Assembly: GCF_002849225.1 (NCBI RefSeq)
Contig: NZ_PKMC01000002.1
Location: 124,001 to 188,000, forward strand
From: Actinomyces sp. UMB0138
GTDB lineage: Bacteria; Bacillota; Negativicutes; Veillonellales; Veillonellaceae
Direction of reading: 5' to 3'
DNA length: 64,000 nt
In this document: positions 15,933 through 25,700 of the stretch, piece by piece
Position numbering within the stretch: position 1 is the first letter of the stretch
Layout: each line of letters starts with the position of its first letter
Notes under the pieces: generated by a model
The model's input: the letters and a program-made list of their open reading frames with translations, nothing else
Told to the model about the DNA's origin: nothing
Databases searched by the model: none
Position numbers and translations under genes: made by a program

Positions 15933-16397
15933 TTACTTGGTGGTGAAGACGACCTCTACCTCGACGGGAGCGCCAAGGGGAAGGGCGGCTACGCCAACAG
16001 CCGAGCGTACGTGCGGCTCGTCGAATAGTTCACCGAAGAACAGGGACGCACCGTTGGCGACCTGTGCCTGGTCGGTAAAATCGGGCTTGGAAGACACGAA
16101 TGCTGTTACGGCCTCGACGCCAGTGATCGCGTCTTCGCTGCCGGCAATCGCAACGGCTGCTGCCAGAGCGTTCAGGGCGCAGGCGCGCGCGGCTTCCTGA
16201 GCATCTTCCAGGGCAACTTCGCCCTCGCCGACATGGCCGGTGGCAACTAGCGAGCCGTCGCGCATTGGCAACTGCCCCGACGTGCGGATTTTGCCTTCGC
16301 CAATCTTGCGAGCGGGCGTGTATGCGGCTACCGGGGGAACTACTTTGGGCAGTTCGATTCCTTGTTCTTTCAGACGTGCAGAGAGTGCTTCACTCAT
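15933..16397 (-). CDS. RidA/YjgF family enamine/imine deaminase
   Basis: 154 residues of the Rid family, which hydrolyses reactive enamine/imine intermediates from PLP enzymes. Seen: KVVPPVAAYTPARKIGEGKIRTSGQLPM in the family N-terminal position, then CALNALAAAVAIAGS and a C-terminal ALPLGAPVEVEVVFTTK close. The Arg of the strict RidA motif (R105 in E. coli, in CxxxxxR-type blocks) is not evident in my reading of RSAVGVAALPLGAPVEVE, so this may be a different Rid subfamily than archetypal RidA. ATG 16397 has AGAGG upstream. The start overlaps the stop of the 52-aa gene (ATGA), a pairing common in actinobacteria. Confidence 0.85.
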   Translation of the reverse strand: MSEALSARLKEQGIELPKVVPPVAAYTPARKIGEGKIRTSGQLPMRDGSLVATGHVGEGEVALEDAQEAARACALNALAAAVAIAGSEDAITGVEAVTAFVSSKPDFTDQAQVANGASLFFGELFDEPHVRSAVGVAALPLGAPVEVEVVFTTK

Positions 16398-16552
16398 TCA
16401 ACTGGCCTCTTCAAATATGCGACTAGGTTGTCCGAACCTGTAGGTCCGGGGATGACGGCAACGAGTTCCCACCCGTCAGCGCCCCACTGATCCAGTATCT
16501 GCTTTGTTGCGTGTGTTAGCAACGGAATCGTTGCGTATTCCCATTTAGTCAT
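16394..16552 (-). CDS. 52-residue DUF4177-like protein coupled to ridA
   Basis: A short gene of 52 residues: starts MTKWEYATIPLLTHATK, contains QWGADGWELVAVIPG and ends LVAYLKRPVE. The pattern of an aromatic first strand and GWELV later is that of DUF4177-type small beta-alpha-beta proteins. An AGG-rich leader precedes ATG 16552, and its TGA overlaps the ridA ATG. The same small gene is commonly placed before RidA-like genes in actinobacteria. Its function is unknown; the coupling suggests a fixed ratio with the Rid protein. Confidence 0.8.
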   Translation of the reverse strand: MTKWEYATIPLLTHATKQILDQWGADGWELVAVIPGPTGSDNLVAYLKRPVE

Positions 16553-16624
16553 GCCCTAATCCTAACTGGAGGGGGCGCATATTTTTAGCCCCTTTTTATA
16601 CGCGGACGTTTGGAAAATTGAACC

Positions 16625-16957
16625 CTACCTGCGCACACGCGCCAACACGTGGGGGATGCGCGGACTCCGGATTTCTTCTGCCAGTGGTGATGGTGAATTT
16701 GCCAACCAGTCAGCCCAGTCGGTGATGTTTGACATTTGCCGAAGCATTGCGCGGCGTTCACGTTCTGTGAGCCCACCCCACACACCAAAGTTGGCTTCCG
16801 ATTGCAGGGCGTCTGCTAGGCATTCCAACCGCACTTCGCAGTTGTAACAACGGGTCCTAACCTGGCGTTGAGCAGCACCTTGAACAAACAGGGCGTCTGG
16901 TTCGTCTTGTGCGCACAGGGCTTTGGCAGCCCAGGTTTGATCTCCGTTCAGATTCAT
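16625..16957 (-). CDS. whiB4: WhiB-family iron-sulphur regulator, WhiB4-like
   Basis: 110 residues with the four WhiB cysteines: one in KALCAQDEPDALF, then C-x2-C-x5-C in CYNCEVRLEC, and the GVWGG turn followed by the basic TERERRAMLRQ segment that contacts DNA or sigma. The blocks around ELFVQGAAQR and FGVWGGLTERERRA resemble M. tuberculosis WhiB4, and the neighbour order whiB4 - divergent penicillin-binding protein is the same. WhiB4 proteins sense oxygen and redox state through a 4Fe-4S cluster. The C-terminus ends in a basic RIPHVLARVRR tail. Confidence 0.9.
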   Translation of the reverse strand: MNLNGDQTWAAKALCAQDEPDALFVQGAAQRQVRTRCYNCEVRLECLADALQSEANFGVWGGLTERERRAMLRQMSNITDWADWLANSPSPLAEEIRSPRIPHVLARVRR

Positions 16958-17141
16958 TACGGCTTAAATCCTTACATCCTTGTTGGCTTCTTTGCCTAAG
17001 TGTGACGGTACCTACATTTGTTCGTTTTGTCCATGCGGCAACGCACTTTTTGTTCGGCTACTAGCTAACGAGCTAGTAACAATGCCCCCAAAGTGGGTAA
17101 GTCTCTTATCATTTGCCAGCCAGATTGTTTAGGCTAATAGC

Positions 17142-19409
17142 ATGTCGAAATCTTCTGGTTCTTCAAAGCTTGCTGCGCTCACCACTGGGGCACGGCCGGT
17201 TTCCACGAAGCAGTACCGTCACTTGCTAGTTTCTATGGCCGCAATGGTCGCCCTCTGCGCGATCTTCCTGGCCGGGCTTTCCATTCCCGCCATCGGTATG
17301 GCCGGTATGGCAACCACGCAAGGCACTAAGGCGTTCTCGCAAATGCCGGGCGAATTTGAGGCACTGCCGCCATCACAGCAGTCGATTATCGAGGCCTCCG
17401 ATGGCACCGAGCTGGCCCGCTTCTATGCTGAAGACCGCATTGTCGTACCACTAGAGAAGATGTCTCCCTGGATCCAGAAAGCGGCTGTAGCGATCGAAGA
17501 TAGGCGCTTCTTTGACCACGGCGGTATTGACGTGATGGGCATGTCGCGCGCCCTGGTAAATAACTTCTTAGGCGGCGACACCGAGGGCGCATCCACCCTC
17601 ACCCAGCAGTACGTGAAGAACACGCTGATCGAAACGGCACTGCAGAAGAACGACCCCCTTGCCAGGGCGAAGGCAGAAGAGCACTCGGTCTCGCGCAAGC
17701 TGCGCGAAGCTAAGTATGCGATCACGCTTGAAAAGAAGATGCCTAAGAAGAAGATTCTGGAAGGCTACCTGAACATTGCCCCGTTCGGCCCGAACGTCTA
17801 CGGTTCTGAGGCGGCTTCCCGCCACTACTTCTCTAAGGCCGGCAAGGACTTAACCATTGGCGAGGCCGCCCTGCTAGCCGGCATCACCCAGAACCCGATC
17901 GGGTTCAACCCACTGCAGCACCCCGAGAAGGCGCAGGATAGGCGCAACCAGGTGCTCTTTACCATGCTGGAAACCAAGGCCATCAACAACGAGCAGTACC
18001 AGAAGGCCAAAGCCCAGAACGTGAAGGACATGCTGAAGCCGTCCAACACCCCGCAGGGCTGCGGGGCTGCCGGTAATGCGGCCCACTTCTGTGCCTACGT
18101 GGTCCACGAGATCTACCAGAACAATGCTTTCGGCAAGGACATTGCCGAACGACGCAACCTGCTAATGCGTGGCGGCCTGCGCATCCGCACCACTTTGGAT
18201 AAACGCATGCAGGATGCTGCAGCTAAGGCTGCTACCGATTCTATCCCTGTAAACGATCCCTCGGACGCGCGTATAGCCGTCACTTCGATCCGCCCGGGCA
18301 CAGGAGAAATCTTAGCCATGGCACAGAACACCAACTTTGGCACTAACACCCAGAAGGATCCCTCCGCGACCGAGCAGGTCTTTGCTGCCGACAAAGCGCA
18401 CGGCGGCGGCGCCGGCTACCAGACCGGTTCTTCCTTCAAGCCCATGACCCTTGCCGCCTGGTATGAGGCCGGCTACTCCCCATACGCGGTAGTGGGTGGG
18501 CGAACCAGCTATTCGGCCTCGGACTGGAACATTGGCGACTGTGACGCGGCAGCCGATGGGTGGGAAGTGCACAACAACGAGAACTCCTCCCCCAGGGCCA
18601 CCACGGTACTGCAGGGCACGCAGCGGTCGCTGAACACGACCTACGCGGGGATGGCTTCCAGGCTGGACCTGTGCAACATCAAGGACGTGGCGAAGCGAGT
18701 ACACGCAGTGCCGGGTGACGGTTCGGACCCCACCTTCCGCCCCTCCGACATTCTGGGTTCGGGATCGGTACCTCCGTTGAACATGGCCAACGCGTTCGCC
18801 ACTTTTGTGAACAAGGGTGAATATTGCAAGCCGCTCGCTATTAGCGCGGTTACTACTTCGGCGGGCAAGAAGCTGAAGGTGCCACAGAAGTCTTGCAAGA
18901 AGGCTTTAGAGAAGGGCCCGGCCGAGCAGACCACTTGGACCCTAGAGCGCACCTACAACTCCTACGGTTCCATGGGATATGCCTCGATTGGCCGCCCGGC
19001 AATAGCCAAGACCGGTACTACCACCGGCCCGTCCGATGCGTGGATCGTGGGTGCTACCCCGGATGTGTCGACCTCTGTTTGGGTTGGGCACGCTCAGGGT
19101 ATTGCCCCGCTAGCAGACGTGGTTGTGGGCGGCCGCTACTACGACATCATGTACGGTTCGACCCTGCCCGCGAACACCTGGCAGAACTACATGCGGGTGG
19201 CCCACGAGGGCATCCCAGCACGCGGCTTCGATTACAACGATATTGGCACGGGCGTACCGCAGCGGCGGGTGGAACAGACCCCCCAGCAGCAGCGCCAGCC
19301 GGAGCAGGCCCCACAGCAGTCTGAGCCGAAGAAGGAAGAACCCGCCCCCAAGCCGTCAGAGGAGCCGTCGACCACGGTCACCGAGACGACCATTATTGAG
19401 GAACGTTGA
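17142..19409 (+). CDS. Bifunctional penicillin-binding protein (PonA2-like)
   Basis: 755 residues: a cytoplasmic head, one membrane helix (about residues 28-52), a GT51 glycosyltransferase domain with AIEDRRFFDHGGIDVMGMSRA, GASTLTQQYVKN and a KILEGYLN region, and a transpeptidase domain with SSFK (active Ser), SLN as SxN motif and AKTGTTTGPSDAW as KTG. It polymerises and crosslinks peptidoglycan at the outer face. The C-terminal about 50 residues are Gln/Pro/Glu-rich and lack a PASTA domain, unlike mycobacterial PonA2. It diverges from whiB4 as in mycobacteria. Its stop overlaps the next start by four bases, coupling it to the phosphoesterase. Confidence 0.92.
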   Translation: MSKSSGSSKLAALTTGARPVSTKQYRHLLVSMAAMVALCAIFLAGLSIPAIGMAGMATTQGTKAFSQMPGEFEALPPSQQSIIEASDGTELARFYAEDRIVVPLEKMSPWIQKAAVAIEDRRFFDHGGIDVMGMSRALVNNFLGGDTEGASTLTQQYVKNTLIETALQKNDPLARAKAEEHSVSRKLREAKYAITLEKKMPKKKILEGYLNIAPFGPNVYGSEAASRHYFSKAGKDLTIGEAALLAGITQNPIGFNPLQHPEKAQDRRNQVLFTMLETKAINNEQYQKAKAQNVKDMLKPSNTPQGCGAAGNAAHFCAYVVHEIYQNNAFGKDIAERRNLLMRGGLRIRTTLDKRMQDAAAKAATDSIPVNDPSDARIAVTSIRPGTGEILAMAQNTNFGTNTQKDPSATEQVFAADKAHGGGAGYQTGSSFKPMTLAAWYEAGYSPYAVVGGRTSYSASDWNIGDCDAAADGWEVHNNENSSPRATTVLQGTQRSLNTTYAGMASRLDLCNIKDVAKRVHAVPGDGSDPTFRPSDILGSGSVPPLNMANAFATFVNKGEYCKPLAISAVTTSAGKKLKVPQKSCKKALEKGPAEQTTWTLERTYNSYGSMGYASIGRPAIAKTGTTTGPSDAWIVGATPDVSTSVWVGHAQGIAPLADVVVGGRYYDIMYGSTLPANTWQNYMRVAHEGIPARGFDYNDIGTGVPQRRVEQTPQQQRQPEQAPQQSEPKKEEPAPKPSEEPSTTVTETTIIEER

Positions 19410-20326
19410 TCCGCAAAGCGGCGGCGGGCTTCGGCCTCGCCTGCCTGGCCGGGCTGGTTTGGGGCAGCGTTGAACGGCGTTGCCCCACCGTCACCAGCGC
19501 GACCATAAAAGGCCGGCCGGGCACGCCCCGGCTGCGCGTATTGCAGGTGGCCGATGCACACCTGTGGCCCTCCCAACGCTGGGAGGCCAACTTCATCGCT
19601 TCCGCAGCTGACATCCCCTATTCGCTGTGCGTCAATACGGGCGACAATTTTTCCGACCCCCACGCGATGGGCATCCTGCGGGCGGCATTTGGGCCGCTGC
19701 TGGCCAAGCCGGGCGTTTTCACGTTTGGATCCAACGACTATTTTGGCCCGCATTTTAAGAATCCGTTCCGGTATTTCTTCGGCACTTCTTCGAGTGATAC
19801 GCGGCCCGAGGTTCCCGACCTACCCCACGACGAGTTGGCCGCATTCTTTACCAAGGGGGGCTGGGCTGACGTGCGCAACCGGGCGGCGGACTTGCGGGTG
19901 CGCTCTCTGCCTTCCCAGAACCGTGCCGCTGAGGAAGTTACAGTGTCGGTAATGGGGGTGGACGATCCCCATATTGACCGCGACATACTGCCGGAGCCGC
20001 CCTCGGCGTGGAAGGAAGCGGCCCTGCGCGTAGGGGTGGCGCACGCCCCTTACAGGCGGGTATTGGACGCCTTCACCAAGGCCGGAGCGGACCTGATCAT
20101 CTGCGGGCACACTCACGGCGGGCAGGTACGACTGCCGTTTGTGGGGGCGCTGGTTAATAATTCGGATATTCCTTTGCAATACGCTTCCGGCCTGCACGAT
20201 TGGCACTTTGCCGGGCGCACGGCCAAGCTGTTCGTCTCAAAGGGGCTCGGCACCTCCAAAACGGCGCCACTGCGGTTTTGGTGTCGGCCCGAGGTAGCTT
20301 TTATCGACATCACGCCCGGCCCTTAG
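19406..20326 (+). CDS. Metallophosphoesterase, membrane-tethered (Rv3683-like)
   Basis: 306 residues with a calcineurin-type phosphoesterase core: an initial D-x-H block (VADAHLWPSQRW), GDN (NTGDNFSDPH), a GSND block in the GNHE position (TFGSNDYFGPH), and the closing CGHTHGGQVRLP. The N-terminus is hydrophobic (AAAGFGLACLAGLVWGS), probably a membrane anchor or signal. The TTG start overlaps the stop of the penicillin-binding protein (TTGA), an arrangement also seen for the mycobacterial ponA2 neighbour. A lipid or cell-wall intermediate is a plausible substrate, by context only. Confidence 0.88.
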   Translation: MIRKAAAGFGLACLAGLVWGSVERRCPTVTSATIKGRPGTPRLRVLQVADAHLWPSQRWEANFIASAADIPYSLCVNTGDNFSDPHAMGILRAAFGPLLAKPGVFTFGSNDYFGPHFKNPFRYFFGTSSSDTRPEVPDLPHDELAAFFTKGGWADVRNRAADLRVRSLPSQNRAAEEVTVSVMGVDDPHIDRDILPEPPSAWKEAALRVGVAHAPYRRVLDAFTKAGADLIICGHTHGGQVRLPFVGALVNNSDIPLQYASGLHDWHFAGRTAKLFVSKGLGTSKTAPLRFWCRPEVAFIDITPGP

Positions 20327-20411
20327 GCCTTGGCGGGGATCTTCGCTAACTATGCGGTCAGGTGCGGGGTTTAGTTGGTGGTTTTTACTGGCCCTCTGCG
20401 GGAAAGAGTGT

Positions 20412-20437
20412 GCCCTCGACACCGCGGTGCCGAGGGC
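20412..20437. terminator. Hairpin between convergent genes, probable terminator
   Basis: GCCCTCG (20412-20418) pairs with CGAGGGC (20431-20437), with an inner ACCGCGGT palindrome. It lies between the convergent ends of the phosphoesterase and the surface protein. The T-runs on both sides are weak, so function is likely but not certain. Confidence 0.5.
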
Positions 20438-20445
20438 GAAACCTT

Positions 20446-21711
20446 TTAGGCGCGCTTGCGGCGGGTTGCAAGCACACCTGCGCCGGTGGAGAGTCCGGCT
20501 ACTGATAGCCCTGCCAGCAATCCAGCGGTAGCGCCGGTTGCTACCAGAGTATTGGCGGTATTGGTGTCCGCGGCGGACGTGGCGATCTTAGTTTCGGGCT
20601 CGTCCTGATCTGCGAGCATTTCTGCAGCCTCGTCTTCGGAGGGGACTTCTACAGGGGCAGCCTGGGTGTCCTTTTCTGCCTGTTCGGGCTTGGCATCGTC
20701 CTTGGCAGGAGCGGCAGTGTCAGGCTGAGCCTCGGCAGCCAGGTCCTTTTCGTAGGCCGTAGCAAGCTCATCTAGCTGGGGCAGGATGTAGGCCATAGCG
20801 TGATTTAGGTAGGCCGGGTGTGGGGCGGCGAACCAGTCCGAGAATAGGGCGGCGATGGTCTTTGACTTGAATTCGGCGGGCTGCGCCAGGGTCAGCGCTT
20901 CGTTGCGGGCAGCGCTGGTGCGGGCCACTACCCGGTCGTTGATTTGGGTAATGTTTAGCTTACGCGCCTCTTCAATGGCTGCGTGTATAGCCGGCGCGTA
21001 CTTGCCTAGCTTCATCTGCGCGTTGATGTAGTTGTAGTCGGAGGGTAGTAGTTTGCCGACTATTCTCTTAGCGCAGCTCTCTTGGAAGGAGTTCAAGGTG
21101 GCTAGGTCGGCGCGAAGCGCTGCGTGGGCATCGGCCGGCTGATCCTGCAGCACCTTGGTAGCGGCTGCAATGTTTTTCCCGACTATGCCCGAGATTCCGG
21201 CGAGTTCGGTAGCGTCTGCAGCTTCCTGGTTTTTCGTTTCCGCGATTTTTGCTTGCACCTGCTGCTTCTGCGACTCGTTCCACTTGCCCCAGACAGTAGC
21301 CACGTAGGCGTCTATGTCCTGGGCGCTCTTTAGCCCATCCAGGTCGCTCTCGTTCAGGCCCGGCACGTTGGCTGCCGCATAGATCGCCTTCACTTCGGAC
21401 TGCGCCTTTGCGGTAGCTTCGTCTACAAGCTTCTGCGCGTCCTTTTCGAGGGCGGACGCCACGCGCGCCTTGCCCGCCGCGTTTGTGGGAATACCCTGGC
21501 CCAGCTTCTGGCTAGTTAGCGCTTCGCGTGCCGCAGTTTCCGCACTAGCAGTATCGATGGGTGATTCCGCCGCTGGGGCGGATACTGACACGGTGCAGGC
21601 ATAGCGCGACAGGTCCGGTGGCGCTGACTCGGCATTCGCGGGGGCAACGATTCCAGCAAAAAGGGTAGCCGCCAGTAGTGGGGCGGCAATAATTACCGGT
21701 CTGATTCGCAT
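20446..21711 (-). CDS. Cell-wall-anchored surface protein with LVATG sorting signal
   Basis: 421 residues. The signal peptide is residues 1 to about 28 (MRIRPVIIAAPLLAATLFAG..., cleavage after ANA), followed by an Ala-rich, largely helical ectodomain of about 300 residues containing two cysteines that could bridge. A Glu/Pro/Ala/Asp-rich stalk follows, then the sorting signal LVATG, a hydrophobic span and RRKRA. LVATG departs from LPxTG at position 2 but is like the LAxTG motifs of housekeeping class E sortases. No known ectodomain family is recognised. ATG 21711 follows AGGAGAGGAAAAT; an upstream in-frame ATG would place 43 unfit residues before the signal peptide. Confidence 0.8.
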   Translation of the reverse strand: MRIRPVIIAAPLLAATLFAGIVAPANAESAPPDLSRYACTVSVSAPAAESPIDTASAETAAREALTSQKLGQGIPTNAAGKARVASALEKDAQKLVDEATAKAQSEVKAIYAAANVPGLNESDLDGLKSAQDIDAYVATVWGKWNESQKQQVQAKIAETKNQEAADATELAGISGIVGKNIAAATKVLQDQPADAHAALRADLATLNSFQESCAKRIVGKLLPSDYNYINAQMKLGKYAPAIHAAIEEARKLNITQINDRVVARTSAARNEALTLAQPAEFKSKTIAALFSDWFAAPHPAYLNHAMAYILPQLDELATAYEKDLAAEAQPDTAAPAKDDAKPEQAEKDTQAAPVEVPSEDEAAEMLADQDEPETKIATSAADTNTANTLVATGATAGLLAGLSVAGLSTGAGVLATRRKRA

Positions 21712-22706
21712 ATTTTCCTCTCCTGTAACGCCCCTTATGTGCAGGCCGGCATGTTCGCATGGTGCGCAGTCAGCCCGTGGGGAACGGCGAAACATCTGGG
21801 GCGACGGCGCTGAGATGGGGCGCGCGCCGCGTATTGGCATATACGAAAATACCGTTTATCAGACTCTTGCGGAATAAGCTGTTTCCAATCGATGGGCTGT
21901 AATAGTTTCTATTCACTTCTTTGTTTTGCCAATTTTGCCATTTTCATGCACTCACATATTTTTTGCGCGCTAAGGCCGGTCGCGCTATAACGAAAAAAGG
22001 AGGGGGAGGAGGAACTGCCTATTGCGGCAGATACACTAGCGCATATACACTAAGCCAGTTTCCGCACTGTTACTCATCTAACTTAGGCAACCCTAAGATT
22101 GCATTAACTGGTGCCAGCAAGGCCTGCAGGACTAGCGGCAGTGCCGCGACAATGCAGTGCAAACCGGTTGCATTTACCCAATTGCCACCCTCACAACTAC
22201 CGGTACGGCGGCCGCCCTGAATCAAACTCCCAAACAGCCATAAATCGCCTACAGCAAACCCCTAGCATTTAACACGTAAGACATTTCAGCCTTCTTGGCA
22301 TCGATCTGCACGCTGAAGAATGAGGGACGCGGCTCAAAGCCGCGGGGGCGCTTGGCCCGCCTTACGTCTCTAACCCGGTAGACCTCACCAATAACCACGG
22401 CCGCTTGCGCAAGACTCCCCAGACGGCTGGATCACCATAGCCCCACCTAGTCGGATACCTTATGTACAAATCGGAACACTCTGTGAGATTTAACTATTTT
22501 TCCATCGCTTCCGATTAATAGCGCCAAGATTGCGAAAATGCAGGGGTAATTTTCTTTATTTTTCATACGCAGCTGTCACGCTAACCGAAACCAGAAAATG
22601 CTCAACAATACAGATAGGCATAACTATTTCTTCTTGGTAGCATCAGGACCAATTCTGCCCTACATTACTGCGGAATTGTTCGACAATAGTGAATGCGGAA
22701 GGGAAA
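21712..22706. other. About 1-kb spacer between divergent surface-protein genes
   Basis: No gene can be supported here. A plus-strand frame of 99 codons (21921-22220) has no family-like features, and a minus-strand open stretch (about 22260-22435) ending in a coding-looking tail FFSVQIDAKKAEMSYV lacks a start. The AT-rich 21840-21960 and 22450-22700 segments probably carry the promoters of the two divergent genes. A TTAGG-N4-CCTAA palindrome is listed separately. It may be a decayed gene. Confidence 0.5.
22082..22097. promoter_or_regulatory. Possible DtxR/IdeR-type iron box
   Basis: CTTAGGCAACCCTAAG is a perfect 6-bp inverted repeat with four-base spacer, matching the TTAGG-N4-CCTAA core of actinobacterial iron boxes. 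It lies between the divergent surface-protein genes, 370 bases from one start and 610 from the other, which is far for a simple operator. Confidence 0.35.
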
Positions 22707-25700
22707 ATGAACAATAAACTGCTCACAAATGGCAGCTACGGCAAATCTAAGCATGCGCTTACTGCCCTAGTTGCCGGCGCGCTAGCCTCATCGCTGCTAG
22801 CTACGCCTGCTTTTGCTGCGGCAGCCGACGGACCGGCTGCCGCCCCGCAGAGCCCTAATCCTGAACAAGTGATGGAAGAGGTAAAAGACACCGAGGCTGA
22901 CCTAGCCAAGGCGCTCCAGGACCTCCCCTCGGAAATAAAGAACAATCCCCTGTCCGGGGATGCCTTGCCTGCCGCCGCCGACAAGCTGGACATGAAGCCC
23001 GGCGCTGTCAAGGAAGTTTCTGAACTAGGCGGCTGGAACGCCATTGACGGCGGCAAATTCACCGTCCTGAAGGCGCGCGAGGACGGCCTGTATTTAAACT
23101 CGTCAGCAGGTACGGCGGTCGACAATTCTGACGAATCTCGCGATCCGAAAACTCAGCTGTACCGCAATGTTCAATACTTCACAAACGAGCAGGCATTAGG
23201 TACCCACCCCTACGTGCTTGCGCTTGGCCGCGGATATGACAATTTCTCGCGAATCTCCGGCGAAAAAGCAATAGGAGCCAACGGCAATAAGTTCGTGTCC
23301 GGGTATAACGGCATCGAACGCTCATTCAAGGCATACTCGCCTAAGTATGGGACTAATTTGGTCCTTGACTTTGCCACGGGTTCCTTAGCGCAGACTAACA
23401 AGCCAGCTGGTTACAGGGTGCGCGTAGTTGCCAATGCCAATGGGGCGGAAAAAGTTCTTTACGATGTAACTTTCAACCCTAAAGAAACGAAAGTTGATAA
23501 TGAAAAGGGCTATACGGTAACCACTATTGGAGATGGTAGCGGAGAACCCAAACTAGGCAACAAACCTGCAACTGCCGACGAAATTGCCGCTGGAACAGCT
23601 ATACCGTACGTCCAGGGGGCAGACACCACGGTCAAGTACGCAACCCAGTTCAACAATGGCGACCTGACCGGCGTCAAGTCGGGCGCGGTGGGTAGATTTA
23701 CTTCGAAGCCGATTCTGCTGGACAAGGGCGTGACCGACTACAAGGTGCAGATCACCCCTGACTTCGAAAATGACACGGGTGTTTTCGATTCAGACCATGG
23801 TCAAACTGTAGGCCTACAGCGTAACGTGAAGCACTATACGGTTCCGTTGTTCAACGCGTTCAATGTTGACCAGAAGACCGACGTTACCGCGAAGGAGCTA
23901 CTAAAGGCTCAGCTCGAGGCTCTGAAGGCCAACCGTGAGAAGCATGTTGCTGATAAGTCGGATCCGTCTATCGCAAATCTAGATGCGGTAATTAAGGAAG
24001 TTGAAGCCGCTGTCAACTCTAAAGAGGTAAAGTCAGTCGACGAGTACAAAAAGCTCGGTTCCAAGCTGGACAAGGCTAAAGAAAACCTGATTGACATCAA
24101 GGATGCTTTGAAGGCAATCCAGGACGAAAAGGCAAAGAAACTAGCCGAGATTGACAAGGCCCCGGGCGCCCTTGATAAGGACAAAGAAGCGGCTAAGAAA
24201 GCGGCTGAAGCTGCCGCAGAACAGGCAACCGCTGCTATTAAGGCTGTTGCCGAAAAGGAAGCTCTTCCCAAGACTCTGGAAGACAACCTTAACAACATCA
24301 AGGCCGTTACTGTTTCTAACAAGGAAGCTCTAACCGCTAAGGTTGCTGACGACGAGGCATTCCAGAAGACTCCTCGTTACGTCAACGCAGATGAGCACAA
24401 CTTTGTGAACGCCGATGGCACCCCCAACACTGAAAAGAACAACAAGGCACCAGAACATGTCGCCGCGTACAAGAAAGCCCTAGAAGAAGCTAAGAAGGTT
24501 GCAGACAACCCGACTGCTACTCAGGGCGAGGTTGACAAGGCTCTAGCAGCCCTGAATAAGGCTCGCAAGGACATTGAAGACAACTACGCCACTGACTTGG
24601 AGCCCCTAAAAGACTCAGTGAACACCAAGGGCGGAGTTGACAACACAGAGCCCATCTACGTAAACGCCACTCCTGAAGAACAGGAGGCATATGACCAGGC
24701 CAAGCAGGCTGCGGCAGATCTACTGAAAGATCCGAACGCAACCCAAACCCAGGTGAACAACGCTAAGAAAGCCTTGGATGATGCCAAGGCTGCACTAGAC
24801 AAGCACCCGACCGACAAGCAGAAGCTCTCCGCACAGGTCACTACCAGCTTGGACAGTGATGCAGATTCGCCGAGCGTGTTCTACAAGAACGCTAAGGATC
24901 CTAACTACCAGGCACCCGAAGGTGTAGACAAAGAGGCCGCTAAGGGTTTCGCTGATGCCTACGACAAGGCTCTAGCAGCAGCGAAGAAAGCTCTAGCAGA
25001 CCCGAAGGCATCCCAGAAGCAGGTTGATGCGGCACTGGAGGCTCTAAAGGCTGCAGAAAAAGATCTGCACACGCTTTCCTCCGACCCGACGGACCTGGTT
25101 AAGGCCCAGAATGACACTCTGGCCGCGAAGGATCTGCCTGCCTACAAGAATCTTGTAGCTAAGGCTGCCAAGGAAGGGCCTGAATCCCAGGCTGCCAAGG
25201 ATCTAGCTGCATACAACGATTCCCTGAAGAAGGCAACGGACGTGCTGCTGCAGTTCGCTGATCCCAAGGCAGACAAGCACCCGGCTCAGAAGGACGTCGA
25301 AGCCGCGAAGGCTGCACTGCAGGCTGCCCGCGATCTAGTCGATCCGTACGCGACCGACACCCGCGCGCTTGAAAGCACCGCTAACCTGGAAAAGGCCATC
25401 AAGGCTTCCCCCGCCTACGCCAACGCTGACGCCGCCGCGTACATGGGTAAGGATGGCAAGCCTGACGCAGAAAAGAACAAGCAGGCTAAGGAAGCTAAGG
25501 ATGCCTACGACAAGGCTCTAGAAAAGGCACTTGAGGTACTCGCCAACACCAAGGCCACCCAGGCTGAGGTAGATGAAGCGACTGCCGCCCTGGCAGATGC
25601 TGGCGACGCGCTAGCACCCTTCGCAACTGACGCCTCCAAGCTGGCCGCGCAAGCCGCTGCCGCCACCTCCTTTGAGGAATCCCCGCAGTTCGTCAACGCT

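Noticed and set aside
21921..22220. 99-codon plus-strand ORF in the spacer between surface proteins
   Set aside because: Composition is unlike coding sequence of the neighbours, there is no ribosome binding site at its start, and no family-like segment.
22260..22437. Minus-strand open stretch ending in a protein-like tail (FFSVQIDAKKAEMSYV)
   Set aside because: No start codon with a ribosome site, and a stop lies just upstream. Possibly the remnant of a gene, but not supportable as a feature.
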